DNA of 53,915 bases from Prevotella sp. (lineage in GTDB: Bacteria; Bacteroidota; Bacteroidia; Bacteroidales; Bacteroidaceae). The stretch is from contig JALEVZ010000083.1 in assembly GCA_022788105.1 (NCBI GenBank), positions 1-53,915 of the forward strand, in the 5' to 3' direction. How positions within the stretch are numbered: the first letter of the stretch is position 1; the number at the start of each line of letters is the position of its first letter. The notes under the pieces are model-generated. The model was not told where the DNA came from, ran no database searches, and saw only the letters and a list, made by a program, of their open reading frames with translations. The position numbers were made by a program, and so were the translations under genes. Below are positions 9,171-18,432 of this stretch, piece by piece.

Positions 9171-10241
9171 TTACTTTGCCACGTTCACGTTTATGGTAAC
9201 CTTTGGGTTGTCCGGGTCGTTGGTTATCATGAGCACACGAGGCTTGGAACGGATGGTCTTGAGCTTTTCTGCCAGCACCGTTATCTTGAGTTTAGCCTCC
9301 ATACCAGGCATGAGGTGCGTCTTGTTAAGCGACACCTGCAATGCCGATGTGAACATGCGGAGGTTGCTAATGTCAAGAGTGGACTTGCCGACATTCTTTA
9401 TTGTCACCACGGCGCGATGCTTTTTCTTTCCTCCAAGTGGCGGGATGTTTATCTCTGTAGTAGACAATTCAATCTTCGGAGCAAGCGCGAGCTGACGGTT
9501 TGTGAGCTTCTCGAAATTTGGAAGCAGCACTGCCGACACCGTTATCTCCTTGTCGGGGTTGACCCTATCGCCAGGGAAGGCACCGAGGAACACACTCGTC
9601 TGGTTCAAGCCGAGCTCTGGAAGCGAACGCGAATCGAGCGTCAACGTCACCACTCCACCGCGTCCTGGCCTTATCATTGTAGGCGTAACCTCCGCCTTCA
9701 AGTAGTTGGGCAGGTGCATAATCTGCGGTTGTATGGTCTTGTCCGTGGTGTTATGGATATGTATTGTCTGCTGCGGCTTCTCCCCTCTGTTCACGTCATC
9801 GAACTCGATGTCGTTCCTATCAGAAGGAATCAAGCCCAACAAGAACGGGTAAGTACCTGCGTAATCGACCACCTCGCTCACCACTACGCCTTTCATACGC
9901 AGCTCTAAGGGGCTGTCACCATTGTCTGCATAGACGCCGATAAGCTTCTCGAAATGGCCCATAGTCATAGCATCGTAGGTCACCTTAACGACAAATGTCT
10001 CGCCAGCCACGATCTCTCCTCTCGGATATTCAAGCCCTATGCATCCGCAACTGGCCTTCACATCCTTTATCTTCATGGCGTGGTTGCCCTTGTTTGTCAC
10101 CTCAAACTCAGCCGTAACAGGCGACTGATAAGCCACCTGTCCGCAGTCCACAACGTCGTTGGACACCTTCATCTTCTGCGCCCAAGCCCCGAGTGGGGCG
10201 AGCATCAGCGATGCAAGCAATATTATCTTGGATGATTTCAT
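9171..10241 (-). CDS. DUF1573 domain-containing protein
   Basis: Signal peptide; KVSNDVVDCGQVAYQSPVTAEFEVTNKGNHAMKIKDVKASCGCIGLEYPRGEIVAGETFVVKVTYDA is characteristic of DUF1573. Confidence 0.88.
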   Translation of the reverse strand: MKSSKIILLASLMLAPLGAWAQKMKVSNDVVDCGQVAYQSPVTAEFEVTNKGNHAMKIKDVKASCGCIGLEYPRGEIVAGETFVVKVTYDAMTMGHFEKLIGVYADNGDSPLELRMKGVVVSEVVDYAGTYPFLLGLIPSDRNDIEFDDVNRGEKPQQTIHIHNTTDKTIQPQIMHLPNYLKAEVTPTMIRPGRGGVVTLTLDSRSLPELGLNQTSVFLGAFPGDRVNPDKEITVSAVLLPNFEKLTNRQLALAPKIELSTTEINIPPLGGKKKHRAVVTIKNVGKSTLDISNLRMFTSALQVSLNKTHLMPGMEAKLKITVLAEKLKTIRSKPRVLMITNDPDNPKVTINVNVAK

Positions 10242-10268
10242 ATTGTCTTCCTTTATTTATATCTTTGG

Positions 10269-10408
10269 CAAAGATAATGCAAGCGAGCGCAATGAAAGCT
10301 TGCTTTCACATTGCCGAGTGCAGCTTATCTTATACAAAGATAATGCAAGCGAGCGCAATGAAAGCTTGCTTTCACATTGCCGAGTGCAGCTTATCTTATA
10401 CAAAGATA
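10269..10408. repeat. 66-bp direct repeat (two full copies plus partial third), internally palindromic and promoter-bearing
   Basis: caaagataatgcaagcgagcgcaatgaaagcttgctttcacattgccgagtgcagcttatcttata at 10269 and 10335, restarting at 10401. Confidence 0.95.
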
Positions 10409-10533
10409 TGACTTTATGCTGACAACAGCAAGTTTTCCAACTAAAATCCTTGCGCCAAGCCAATAAATAAAGGCGTTTTTGTGGTACAGGGCAAAGCCTA
10501 TACTCCACAAAAACGCCTATCGAATATCAAGGC

Positions 10534-10720
10534 AAGAAACCTTTAATATAAAACCAATGAAGCTATATTATAAAAGCAACAAGCCTCTAATATAAAACCA
10601 ATGAAGCTATATTATAAAAGCAGCAAGCCTCTAATATAAAAGCGATGAAGCTTTATTATAAAAGCAGCAAGCCTCTAATATAAAAGCGATGAAGCTTTAT
10701 TATAAAAGCAGCAAGCCTCA
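10534..10720. repeat. 22-bp phased AT-rich array (eight TATAAAA cores, alternating 44-bp super-unit)
   Basis: TATAAAA at 10547, 10569, 10591, 10613, 10635, 10657, 10679, 10701, each exactly 22 bp apart. Confidence 0.95.
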
Positions 10721-10750
10721 ATCAGAAAGCCAGCAGCCCACAGCGGCGAC

Positions 10751-13700
10751 CTATTCCACACTTACCGTCACCGCCTTGTCACGTGCGGCGAAGTCAGGAC
10801 TGTACGCACACTGAGCCGTGCAGAGCCCTGTAGAGTAGCAGCCTGCGCGGTCGACGTAGCATGAAGTCTCCACCGTGTGACGACCCTTAGCAAGCCTATC
10901 GAAGAAGAAATAGGTAGCATTGTCTTTCGGAGCGACATAACAGCCACCTCGATAGCCACTTGTCTGCGACGTCGGCTCCATGCAAGCAGCACGATAGTCA
11001 GCCACCTGCACGAAGTCATAGTCACGATCTGCCGTGATGACGATGCGCACCTCAAGGCGGTCGCCGACCTTCAAGCCGTCAAGACTATCCAAGCGTTTGC
11101 CGTCCTTGTAGTACAAACGCTCCACCGACAAGCCTGCCGAGGCACTCTGCACATCGGCTACAGGCTGCACGAACTGGGCATAAACAGCGCCCCATGACGT
11201 GCCATCAGTCTGTTTTTCAGCTGTGAACGTGCGCATATCGGCACCCTCTTTTGAGGTCTTCACATATCCGAGTCCCGCCGACTGCTTAAGCATGGGCAAC
11301 TGCTTGCCGTCCACTTTAAGCACCGAAGACTTGCCGTCAGCCACGGTGAGAGCCTTGACATCGTCAGCAAGGAACGCCGACACCGCGTCAACAGTGTTGA
11401 GTTTTGTGTCCCATCCCTGCGTGCGCTTACACTGAAGGAGCCACATCTGCATGTTGCCGATGGTCGCGTTGTCTGCGGGCTGCAGGCGTTGCAGCGCCTC
11501 AATGACGGCGACCTGAGTCGGAATGCGGTAGTCGCGCCACGAATATCCAGCCTTCGGCGTGTCGTAATAGCTGCCCATGTCAGGCTTGCTCACAAGATAT
11601 TGACGCATGCTTTCGAGCAGAGTCTGCGCCTCGCCGTTGCGTCCTGCCGCCGCCAATACTACCGCCGCACGTGCCTTTCCGGCAATAGACAGATTCGCAT
11701 TTTGGCGTGCAAGGTGCGCCACGAGGTAGTCGTAGTCGTTCTGTCGCTTCAAAGTCATGGACTTGCGGGCATCGGTCAGCGCGCAAACATACATATATGA
11801 CGTCGCCAACTCAGAGGGACGGACATCCTTTTCGCCCTTCTTCTCACGCTTACGCATGTCGTTGCACTCACGTGCCACCTCACCTCCGAGCCAGTTTACA
11901 GCCTTTTTGCAAACATTCTCGGCATCAATGTCGGCGACACCCATTGCTGACAGACGCGCCATTGCCACCGCCACAGACGCTGTGATGTGTGCGTTGCCGC
12001 TCATACCGGGCCACCAACTGAACGAACCATCAGACTTCTGCAACTTCTGTAGTCTCGCCACCCAACCGCTGCAACGGCTATCTATAGTGTTTTCGTCGTA
12101 GAACGACGCCAGACGTCGCATGTTGTCTGCCTCCTTCTCGGCATCTGCCACCCACGGAGTCTCACTCAGCAATATGTTCTTCACGTCGTCGTTTTCCTGC
12201 AAACGGCTCTTCATGCCCTTGTCAGAGTTTAGCTTCCACTGCTCCACCGTCTGCTGGATGGCAGGCGAAAGAGTCATCAACTTGCGTCCGACAGCGTTCA
12301 CATAATAAGCCGTCGCCATAGTCACCGCGTCGCCACGACCCTCGTCTGCGACGAACGGTAGCGTCTGCACCATGAGCCATGCAGGGTTGTTGGTATATTC
12401 TACAGTAAGTTTCTTGTCGCTCACGTTAGCACCTTCAAACAGCGGTTTGAGGTCGATAGTCTTCGTACCAGCACCTCGTTGCGTGAACGGCACCGCCGTT
12501 GTGACCAGCTCATCAGCAGCGAGCACAGGCAGATAAGACTGCTCACCATCGCTGAATCCGCCCGCCTGCGCCGATATGCGACACACGAGTAGCCCGTCAT
12601 TTGCTATCGCACCCATGTCAAACGGCAGCTTCAGCGCCACCGTAGTGTCCTTCTCCGCCTTGAACTTGACGCTCTTTGTCCACAACGACTTGTTCGTTTC
12701 AGGATTGAGAAGTTCTATGCGCGCCGTGCCACTGAGGTGTCGTCCCGAGAGGTTGGAGAGTCGTGCAACGATGAATCCCTTGTCCGTGGGACGCACAAAG
12801 CGCGGCATGTTTGGCTCAACCATTAGCTGTTTCTGCGCCACCGCCTCGCCATCAAACTCGCCGATGTTCATTTCCTGGTCGTGAGCAATGCCGAGCAAGC
12901 GCCACGTGGTAACACTCTCTGGCAGCATGAACTTCACCTTCACGTCACCATGATCGTCGCTTTCGATGTTGGGGAAGAAGAAAGCCGTCTCTGCAAAGTT
13001 CTGTCTGAGAGCCACATCAGCGCCTTGAGGTGCGCTGTCAGCATCGGCGTTAGAGTCCATAAGGTTACTCTCCGTCTTCTCCAGCTGCGACAGTTCCACT
13101 ACCGAAGCAAACACCTTGCTCTCCGACGACGCCACTCTGTCGCTACCCTTAGGTGCGCGTCGCATCGCCCCCCTCACATAAACCTGCTTGTCAGCCTTTA
13201 GCACTTCGCCGTAGGCACGACTCCACGGAATGTCGAAACTACGGAATCTTAGCCCACGCTCACTAAGCGCGCGGAATGTCATCTCGCCGTAGCGACTCTG
13301 ATTGTAGCTATATCTGGTGTGCCAACTCGTGTGCGGAACGATTGCCATCCAGTCGGCATTGATGTACCATGCGTGCTTAGCAAGCATGTCAAGCGACTTG
13401 TCATACATCGTCATCATGGCCTGTGCCTTCGCCGCCTGACCGTCGGGAGTAGAGATGTGTAGCGTCCACTCCTCCTTCTGTCCGGGCGTGAGACGGTCGC
13501 GGAATGTTGTCCATCGCGTTATCAGTCGGTTGTCACGCTTCGGACAAGCGATGCTCTGCGTGTGTCGATAGACCACTCCTTCCTTCACCCACGCACAGGT
13601 AAGCAACAGTCCGTCGCCATACTCTGGCTTGTATGTAAGCTGTCGTGTAGAAACCTGACCATCGGAAAGGTTGAGAATGTCGCTCTCCAACACCTTCTCA

Positions 13701-16312
13701 CCACTAATTATCGTGTACACCACATGCTGCACACTGTCCGACGAGCCTACCTGCACGTAGACCGGCTTGCCACCTAACGGGAAGCGGTCGGCAGAGGCAT
13801 AGAACCAGTCATGGGTCTGTGTTGCCACCTTCTTGTCATCCATCGTAAACACCACGAAGTGCTGGCTCAGCGTGTCGGTGCCACAATAGGCGGTGAGCAG
13901 ATGCGATGCCGACGAGAGCGTAGCGGCAGAAAGCGGAGTGTCGGTGTTTGCGGTCGTGGTGAAACGCTGGTCGTCTATATAGAACACCACGTCGCCCTTT
14001 ATCGGTTTGCCAGCAGCGTTGCGGTAGTCGAAACGTATGGAACGCAGGCTGTCGCGCACCGTCTTGTCAGGCATGTTGCACGATAGCGCCGTGGGCTTGT
14101 CGCCGAGAGGCACCGAGAACGAGGCGTCATGGCTCTCACCACCAGCGTCGGTGACGGTGGCCATGATGTCAAACGAGTAGAAACGTGTGGCCTTAGCACT
14201 GCCACTCTCGCGCTCAGGCATAAGCAGCGGCACCCGTGCCACGAAGCAGCCGTTACCGTCTGTCACCACCGAGTCGGCACACACCTGTTCCTCGCGGTCA
14301 CGCATGCCGAGGCGTCCCCTCCACAAAGCAGGGCGTCGCACCACACGATAGCTCACCTTCGCGCCCTGCACTGCCACGCCGCTGAAGGTGCGTGCCACAC
14401 CGCTAACCTTCACAGTGTCGCCAGCATGATAAGTCGTTGTGAGTTTGTCGAAAGCTATGTCGAAAGACGGACGCTTATATTCCTCCACTCTCACACCGCC
14501 CCATGCCACAGTGTTGCCGGCACTTGCTCTTAGCGTGAAAAGTCCCGTTAGGCCGTTTGACGGCAGCACAAACGATGCCGACGCCGTGCCATAGCTGTCT
14601 GTCGTGGCTTCAGCGGTGCCTGCCACCTTGCCGTTGGTGTCGCGCAGAGTGAACTCCACCTTTGTGTCTTTCATCACCGTCGCGCCGCCACGACGCTTGT
14701 CAAAGGCGATGGCAGACACCTGCACGGTCTGTCCTGGACGGTAGATGCTGCGGTCGGTAAACATGTTTAGCTGCGGGTCCACGGTCTTGTCGTTGCCGTA
14801 ATATGCAAATCCGAGATGGCAGTTAGACTCGTCCATAGCCTTGTCGGCATCGGTATAGGCACGATAGTAGCACATGCCGCGCATGTCTTTGGTGTCGACT
14901 ACCACCTCTCCATTGTCGTCGCAAGTGTGGGTAGTGTATTTCTTGTCCCTCACCTCGTTATATCTCAGTTCCCTGCCCACACGCAGCTGTGCACCTGCCA
15001 CAGGCAAGCCCGTGGTGCTGTTGAGCACGGCGAAGCGCACCTTATGGTCTGGCAGAGGCTGGTACACCACGCTGAGGTCGGTCACGCGCAGCAGCAGACG
15101 CTCGGGGCGCACCGCCACATTATTGGTCGAAAACTCCACCACATAGACGCCTACGGGCAGCGGAGCAATCTCCATAGAGTCGCGCGTCACCCTGTAGGCA
15201 GGCATGCCGATGTAGCGACGTGTCTGTGTCTGCGCCACGTCAGAGGCGAGATGCACCTTCAGTTTGTTATATTCTTTTTCAGAAGAGGGGTCGAGGTCGG
15301 TGTCGCCACTTACGTTTACACGGCGCACGGTCATCGTCAGCTCGCTTACGTTGCACACGCCGAGCAGGTCCACCTTGCGCTTTGTGCCAGGCATCATCAC
15401 ACCGTCGCCGATAGACACGTGAAAGCTCGGAAGCGTGAGACGGCTCTGTGCGTTGCGCAGAATGTTCATTCGCGGCCATGCACCCCAGTGTACGAGAGCG
15501 TAGTCGATGAACGCCATCTTGTCCTTTGCGTCCACATCTTCAGCCTCACTCATTATACTGTAACGCTCTATCGCCACCTCACCTGCCACCTGCAGGTCCT
15601 TATACTCGTTGAGCAGCGAATCTACCGACAGCAGATACTTCGACTTGCGCAGCTCTGCCAGGGCTCCCGGCTTGCGCTTCTGCAACAGTTTCAGTGCCGT
15701 AAGACATGAGGCGGGACGGTTGCCAGCCTTCTCATAATAGTCGTGCAGAAACTGCATGCGACCTGCCTGTATGCCTATGATGTGAAGCATGTCGTCGCCA
15801 AAGATGCGGCTGTCTATGCCATTGTCGACAAACGGCTCGTAACCCGTGGCGAAAGCCTTAGCGAGTGCGTCGGGCGAAGCCAGCGCCTTGTCATACCACT
15901 GGCGGCTCTGCTCCTCGGCATCGGCCTTGTCGTAGCACAGGTCGGGGAACAAGTCATACGCCTTACCGAGCACCGAGGCATAAGCGGCAGCAAGCACGCT
16001 ATTGGTGTTAAGCGCCTTTGCATAGAGCTGCTCCATGCGCTTCACGCCCGACCGCAGCGAGTCTGGCGACAGCTGCAACTGCACATTTACAGCTTGCACC
16101 TGCGCCTTTAGCAGATGACCGTAGGCGCGTTCTGCCGTCGCCTTGTCCGCAATCTTCTGTAACACCATGAGTTCGGTCTTCGGATGGTCCCGTACCACCG
16201 CCCTCTCCCACTGCTTCCACAGCGAAGAGTAGCTGTCGGCAAACGCCATTGACGGCAGTAGCCATGCTGCCATCATGAGCACACCGACCATTGTCTTCTT
16301 CATCTTTGTCAT
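10751..16312 (-). CDS. large alpha-2-macroglobulin family protein (MG2-like), no evident thioester motif
   Basis: 1853 aa, signal peptide, MFTDRSIYRPGQTVQVSAIAFDKRRGG (MG2), FFPNIESDDHGDVKVKFMLPESVTTWRLLGIAH, C-terminal helical region. Confidence 0.88.
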   Translation of the reverse strand: MTKMKKTMVGVLMMAAWLLPSMAFADSYSSLWKQWERAVVRDHPKTELMVLQKIADKATAERAYGHLLKAQVQAVNVQLQLSPDSLRSGVKRMEQLYAKALNTNSVLAAAYASVLGKAYDLFPDLCYDKADAEEQSRQWYDKALASPDALAKAFATGYEPFVDNGIDSRIFGDDMLHIIGIQAGRMQFLHDYYEKAGNRPASCLTALKLLQKRKPGALAELRKSKYLLSVDSLLNEYKDLQVAGEVAIERYSIMSEAEDVDAKDKMAFIDYALVHWGAWPRMNILRNAQSRLTLPSFHVSIGDGVMMPGTKRKVDLLGVCNVSELTMTVRRVNVSGDTDLDPSSEKEYNKLKVHLASDVAQTQTRRYIGMPAYRVTRDSMEIAPLPVGVYVVEFSTNNVAVRPERLLLRVTDLSVVYQPLPDHKVRFAVLNSTTGLPVAGAQLRVGRELRYNEVRDKKYTTHTCDDNGEVVVDTKDMRGMCYYRAYTDADKAMDESNCHLGFAYYGNDKTVDPQLNMFTDRSIYRPGQTVQVSAIAFDKRRGGATVMKDTKVEFTLRDTNGKVAGTAEATTDSYGTASASFVLPSNGLTGLFTLRASAGNTVAWGGVRVEEYKRPSFDIAFDKLTTTYHAGDTVKVSGVARTFSGVAVQGAKVSYRVVRRPALWRGRLGMRDREEQVCADSVVTDGNGCFVARVPLLMPERESGSAKATRFYSFDIMATVTDAGGESHDASFSVPLGDKPTALSCNMPDKTVRDSLRSIRFDYRNAAGKPIKGDVVFYIDDQRFTTTANTDTPLSAATLSSASHLLTAYCGTDTLSQHFVVFTMDDKKVATQTHDWFYASADRFPLGGKPVYVQVGSSDSVQHVVYTIISGEKVLESDILNLSDGQVSTRQLTYKPEYGDGLLLTCAWVKEGVVYRHTQSIACPKRDNRLITRWTTFRDRLTPGQKEEWTLHISTPDGQAAKAQAMMTMYDKSLDMLAKHAWYINADWMAIVPHTSWHTRYSYNQSRYGEMTFRALSERGLRFRSFDIPWSRAYGEVLKADKQVYVRGAMRRAPKGSDRVASSESKVFASVVELSQLEKTESNLMDSNADADSAPQGADVALRQNFAETAFFFPNIESDDHGDVKVKFMLPESVTTWRLLGIAHDQEMNIGEFDGEAVAQKQLMVEPNMPRFVRPTDKGFIVARLSNLSGRHLSGTARIELLNPETNKSLWTKSVKFKAEKDTTVALKLPFDMGAIANDGLLVCRISAQAGGFSDGEQSYLPVLAADELVTTAVPFTQRGAGTKTIDLKPLFEGANVSDKKLTVEYTNNPAWLMVQTLPFVADEGRGDAVTMATAYYVNAVGRKLMTLSPAIQQTVEQWKLNSDKGMKSRLQENDDVKNILLSETPWVADAEKEADNMRRLASFYDENTIDSRCSGWVARLQKLQKSDGSFSWWPGMSGNAHITASVAVAMARLSAMGVADIDAENVCKKAVNWLGGEVARECNDMRKREKKGEKDVRPSELATSYMYVCALTDARKSMTLKRQNDYDYLVAHLARQNANLSIAGKARAAVVLAAAGRNGEAQTLLESMRQYLVSKPDMGSYYDTPKAGYSWRDYRIPTQVAVIEALQRLQPADNATIGNMQMWLLQCKRTQGWDTKLNTVDAVSAFLADDVKALTVADGKSSVLKVDGKQLPMLKQSAGLGYVKTSKEGADMRTFTAEKQTDGTSWGAVYAQFVQPVADVQSASAGLSVERLYYKDGKRLDSLDGLKVGDRLEVRIVITADRDYDFVQVADYRAACMEPTSQTSGYRGGCYVAPKDNATYFFFDRLAKGRHTVETSCYVDRAGCYSTGLCTAQCAYSPDFAARDKAVTVSVE

Positions 16313-16389
16313 ATCGTTCGTCTTTTTTTATTCTTTCCGTTGATTCTGTTTTCAAAACAGATAACTACATTTTGTAATATATCTTGTTG

Positions 16390-16397
16390 CAAACTTA
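16390..16397 (-). promoter_or_regulatory. -7 box TAAGTTTG upstream of alpha-2-macroglobulin gene
   Basis: TAnnTTTG on minus strand. Confidence 0.5.
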
Positions 16398-16706
16398 CAT
16401 AAAATATCTGAAAAATCGCGCATTATCTTTCATTTTTTAGCCAAACAACCACACGTCGCTCTGACGACAATTCGGCTTTAACATCATTTTAGAAATTGCC
16501 ATACAAGAAAGTGAGCGTGTTTCCATTTTACGATTGAAGCAGGCGGGAGAATATCGGCACGACACCAACTCCCCGCAGGTTTGATATCTATAGAAAATGG
16601 TATCTGACACGACGGACGAATCAAAGCCAACCGGTTGGCAAGTGATAGGTCGTCGACAGACAGATAAACAAAGACAACAAGACAAATAAATAAAGGAAAA
16701 GAAAAC

Positions 16707-17450
16707 ATGAAAAAAACAAGACTTTTTGCCTGCATGATAGGCATGCTGCTGGCAGGAACAGCCCTGCAGTCGTGCAGCGACGACAACGACAATGCCTACG
16801 TTTACTTCCCCAGTTCAAGGGCAAACGCCTTGGTGACAGTTAAGCCGCAGGGCGACGACAAGACCGTGGTGCTGCAACTCGACGACAAAACCACCCTCAC
16901 GCCGCTCAACATGAAGCAGTCGCCGTTTGGAAGCAAGGAGGTGCGCGCACTCTGCAACATACGTCTGGCAGAGCAGCAGACCGACAAATACAACATGAAG
17001 GTGTACGTAAACTGGATTGACAGCATACTGACGAAAAACATGGCAGAGAACATGGCGGAGTACAACGTGACGCAATATGGCAACGACCCGGTAGAGATTG
17101 TGCGCGACTGGACCACCGTGGCAGAAGACGGATATCTCACTCTGCGCTTCCGCACACGCTGGGGCGACGACAAACCGCACGTGGTGAACCTCGTGGCAGA
17201 CGACCCCGCCAACCCCTATGAGATGACATTCCACCACAAGGGCAACACCAGCGGACCTGTAAGCGACGGCATCGTGGCGTTTAAACTTGACAAACTGCCC
17301 GACACCAAAGGCCAGACGGTGGACATCAAACTGAAGTGGAACTCGTTTAGCGGTGCCAAGTCGGTGACGTTTAAGTACTGCACTGGCAAGGCAAGCGGCA
17401 CCCCATCGACAGCGCTACAGTCGCTCCGCCCCACCGCTAACGTGAAGTAA
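16707..17450 (+). CDS. NigD-like lipoprotein
   Basis: Lipobox-like LQSCSDD after signal peptide; overall similarity to NigD-like Bacteroidales lipoproteins. Confidence 0.65.
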   Translation: MKKTRLFACMIGMLLAGTALQSCSDDNDNAYVYFPSSRANALVTVKPQGDDKTVVLQLDDKTTLTPLNMKQSPFGSKEVRALCNIRLAEQQTDKYNMKVYVNWIDSILTKNMAENMAEYNVTQYGNDPVEIVRDWTTVAEDGYLTLRFRTRWGDDKPHVVNLVADDPANPYEMTFHHKGNTSGPVSDGIVAFKLDKLPDTKGQTVDIKLKWNSFSGAKSVTFKYCTGKASGTPSTALQSLRPTANVK

Positions 17451-17536
17451 GCTGATGACAACAACGGCCATCTGCTTCACCACACGGTGCACAAAATAAG
17501 ACAGAAGGTTTGTGATTAGACATTTGTATAGTAGAA

Positions 17537-17582
17537 AAGCCATTCCGTAAGCCGCGAGGCTATGACGGAATGGCTCTTTTTG
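17537..17582 (+). terminator. intrinsic terminator after NigD-like gene
   Basis: agccattccgt...acggaatggctcttttt. Confidence 0.8.
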
Positions 17583-17646
17583 TTTACAGACATTGCTGCC
17601 TGTTTATAAAATGGTTGTGACCCGCGGTTTTACCCATCGGGCAGAG

Positions 17647-17820
17647 TTGACAAAATGATAGTGCCCTTTTGGGCTTGTCACTACGGCCTAATGACATCGT
17701 CACTACGGCCTAATGAGGGCGCCAAAGGGCCGTAGTGGGAGCGGCGCCGAGGTTTTAACACACGTTAAGAATTGGCGTTAGATTTTGGCGATAAATCGTA
17801 GCAAAATGTCGCGAAAGTCA
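17647..17820 (+). repeat. Composite 22-bp-unit element, copy 2
   Basis: Units 17651, 17673, 17695, 17717 then constant gagcggcgccgaggttTTAACacacGTTAAgaattggcg (17739-17777) and tagcaaaatgtcgcgaaa. Confidence 0.95.
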
Positions 17821-17854
17821 CAAAAATGGTTACATTTAGTCAAACGCGCAACGC

Positions 17855-18322
17855 TTAGCGACGCCAGAATCGCGACGTAATATCTTCAAAGTCGCCGGTT
17901 TCGCTGCGACGGTAGAGGCGCTGGTTGGTGTCGCGGCTCTTCAATCCGCCCAAGTGGCTGATGTAAGGACCCAACTTCAGGTAGTCGATACATGAGGTGT
18001 CGACGTCGGGCGACAGCTGTGCGCGACCGCTATACCACCCCACCTTATACTGCGGATGACAGCGATGTATGTAGGCGGCGAGGGCACTGACCGCGGCAGG
18101 GTCGGCATCGCCACCCATCAGGCTGATGCAGGTTATGTCTGTGGAGTATTTGTCGGCAAAACCATCGATGGTCTCTGACGTGAGCGGTTCGCCCACATCT
18201 TCCCACAAATATTCGCTGTGGCAGCCGGGACAACGGCACGGACAGTTGGAGATGTTGACGGCGAGGGTCACCTCGTCGGGTATCTCCTGAAACACGATGT
18301 CTGTATTTACGTATTTGAGCAT
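17855..18322 (-). CDS. nrdG: anaerobic ribonucleoside-triphosphate reductase activating protein
   Basis: MLKYVNTDIVFQEIPDEVTLAVNISNCPCRCPGCHSEYLWEDVGEPLT, a radical-SAM CxxxCxxC-type cluster; downstream of nrdD. Confidence 0.92.
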   Translation of the reverse strand: MLKYVNTDIVFQEIPDEVTLAVNISNCPCRCPGCHSEYLWEDVGEPLTSETIDGFADKYSTDITCISLMGGDADPAAVSALAAYIHRCHPQYKVGWYSGRAQLSPDVDTSCIDYLKLGPYISHLGGLKSRDTNQRLYRRSETGDFEDITSRFWRR

Positions 18323-18361
18323 GTAGGTTTGTATTTGTCTGCCACGGCTCAAGGCGATGGC

Positions 18362-18401
18362 AAAAAATAGGTGCCGGACGGTTTGTACACCCTCCGGCAC
18401 C
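18362..18401 (-). terminator. terminator-like hairpin between nrdD and nrdG
   Basis: Minus strand ggtgccgga-gggtgtacaaaccg-tccggcacc followed by tatttttt. Confidence 0.75.
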
Positions 18402-18432
18402 GATGTTTATATATGTTTCTGTCTTACGTTTA

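Noticed and set aside
10159-10508. Small repetitive ORFs (KDNASERNESLLSHCRVQLILY and SLYKISCTRQCESKLSLRSLAL)
   Set aside because: Both strands are open only because a 66-bp repeat is a multiple of three; it is a promoter-bearing palindromic repeat, not protein coding.
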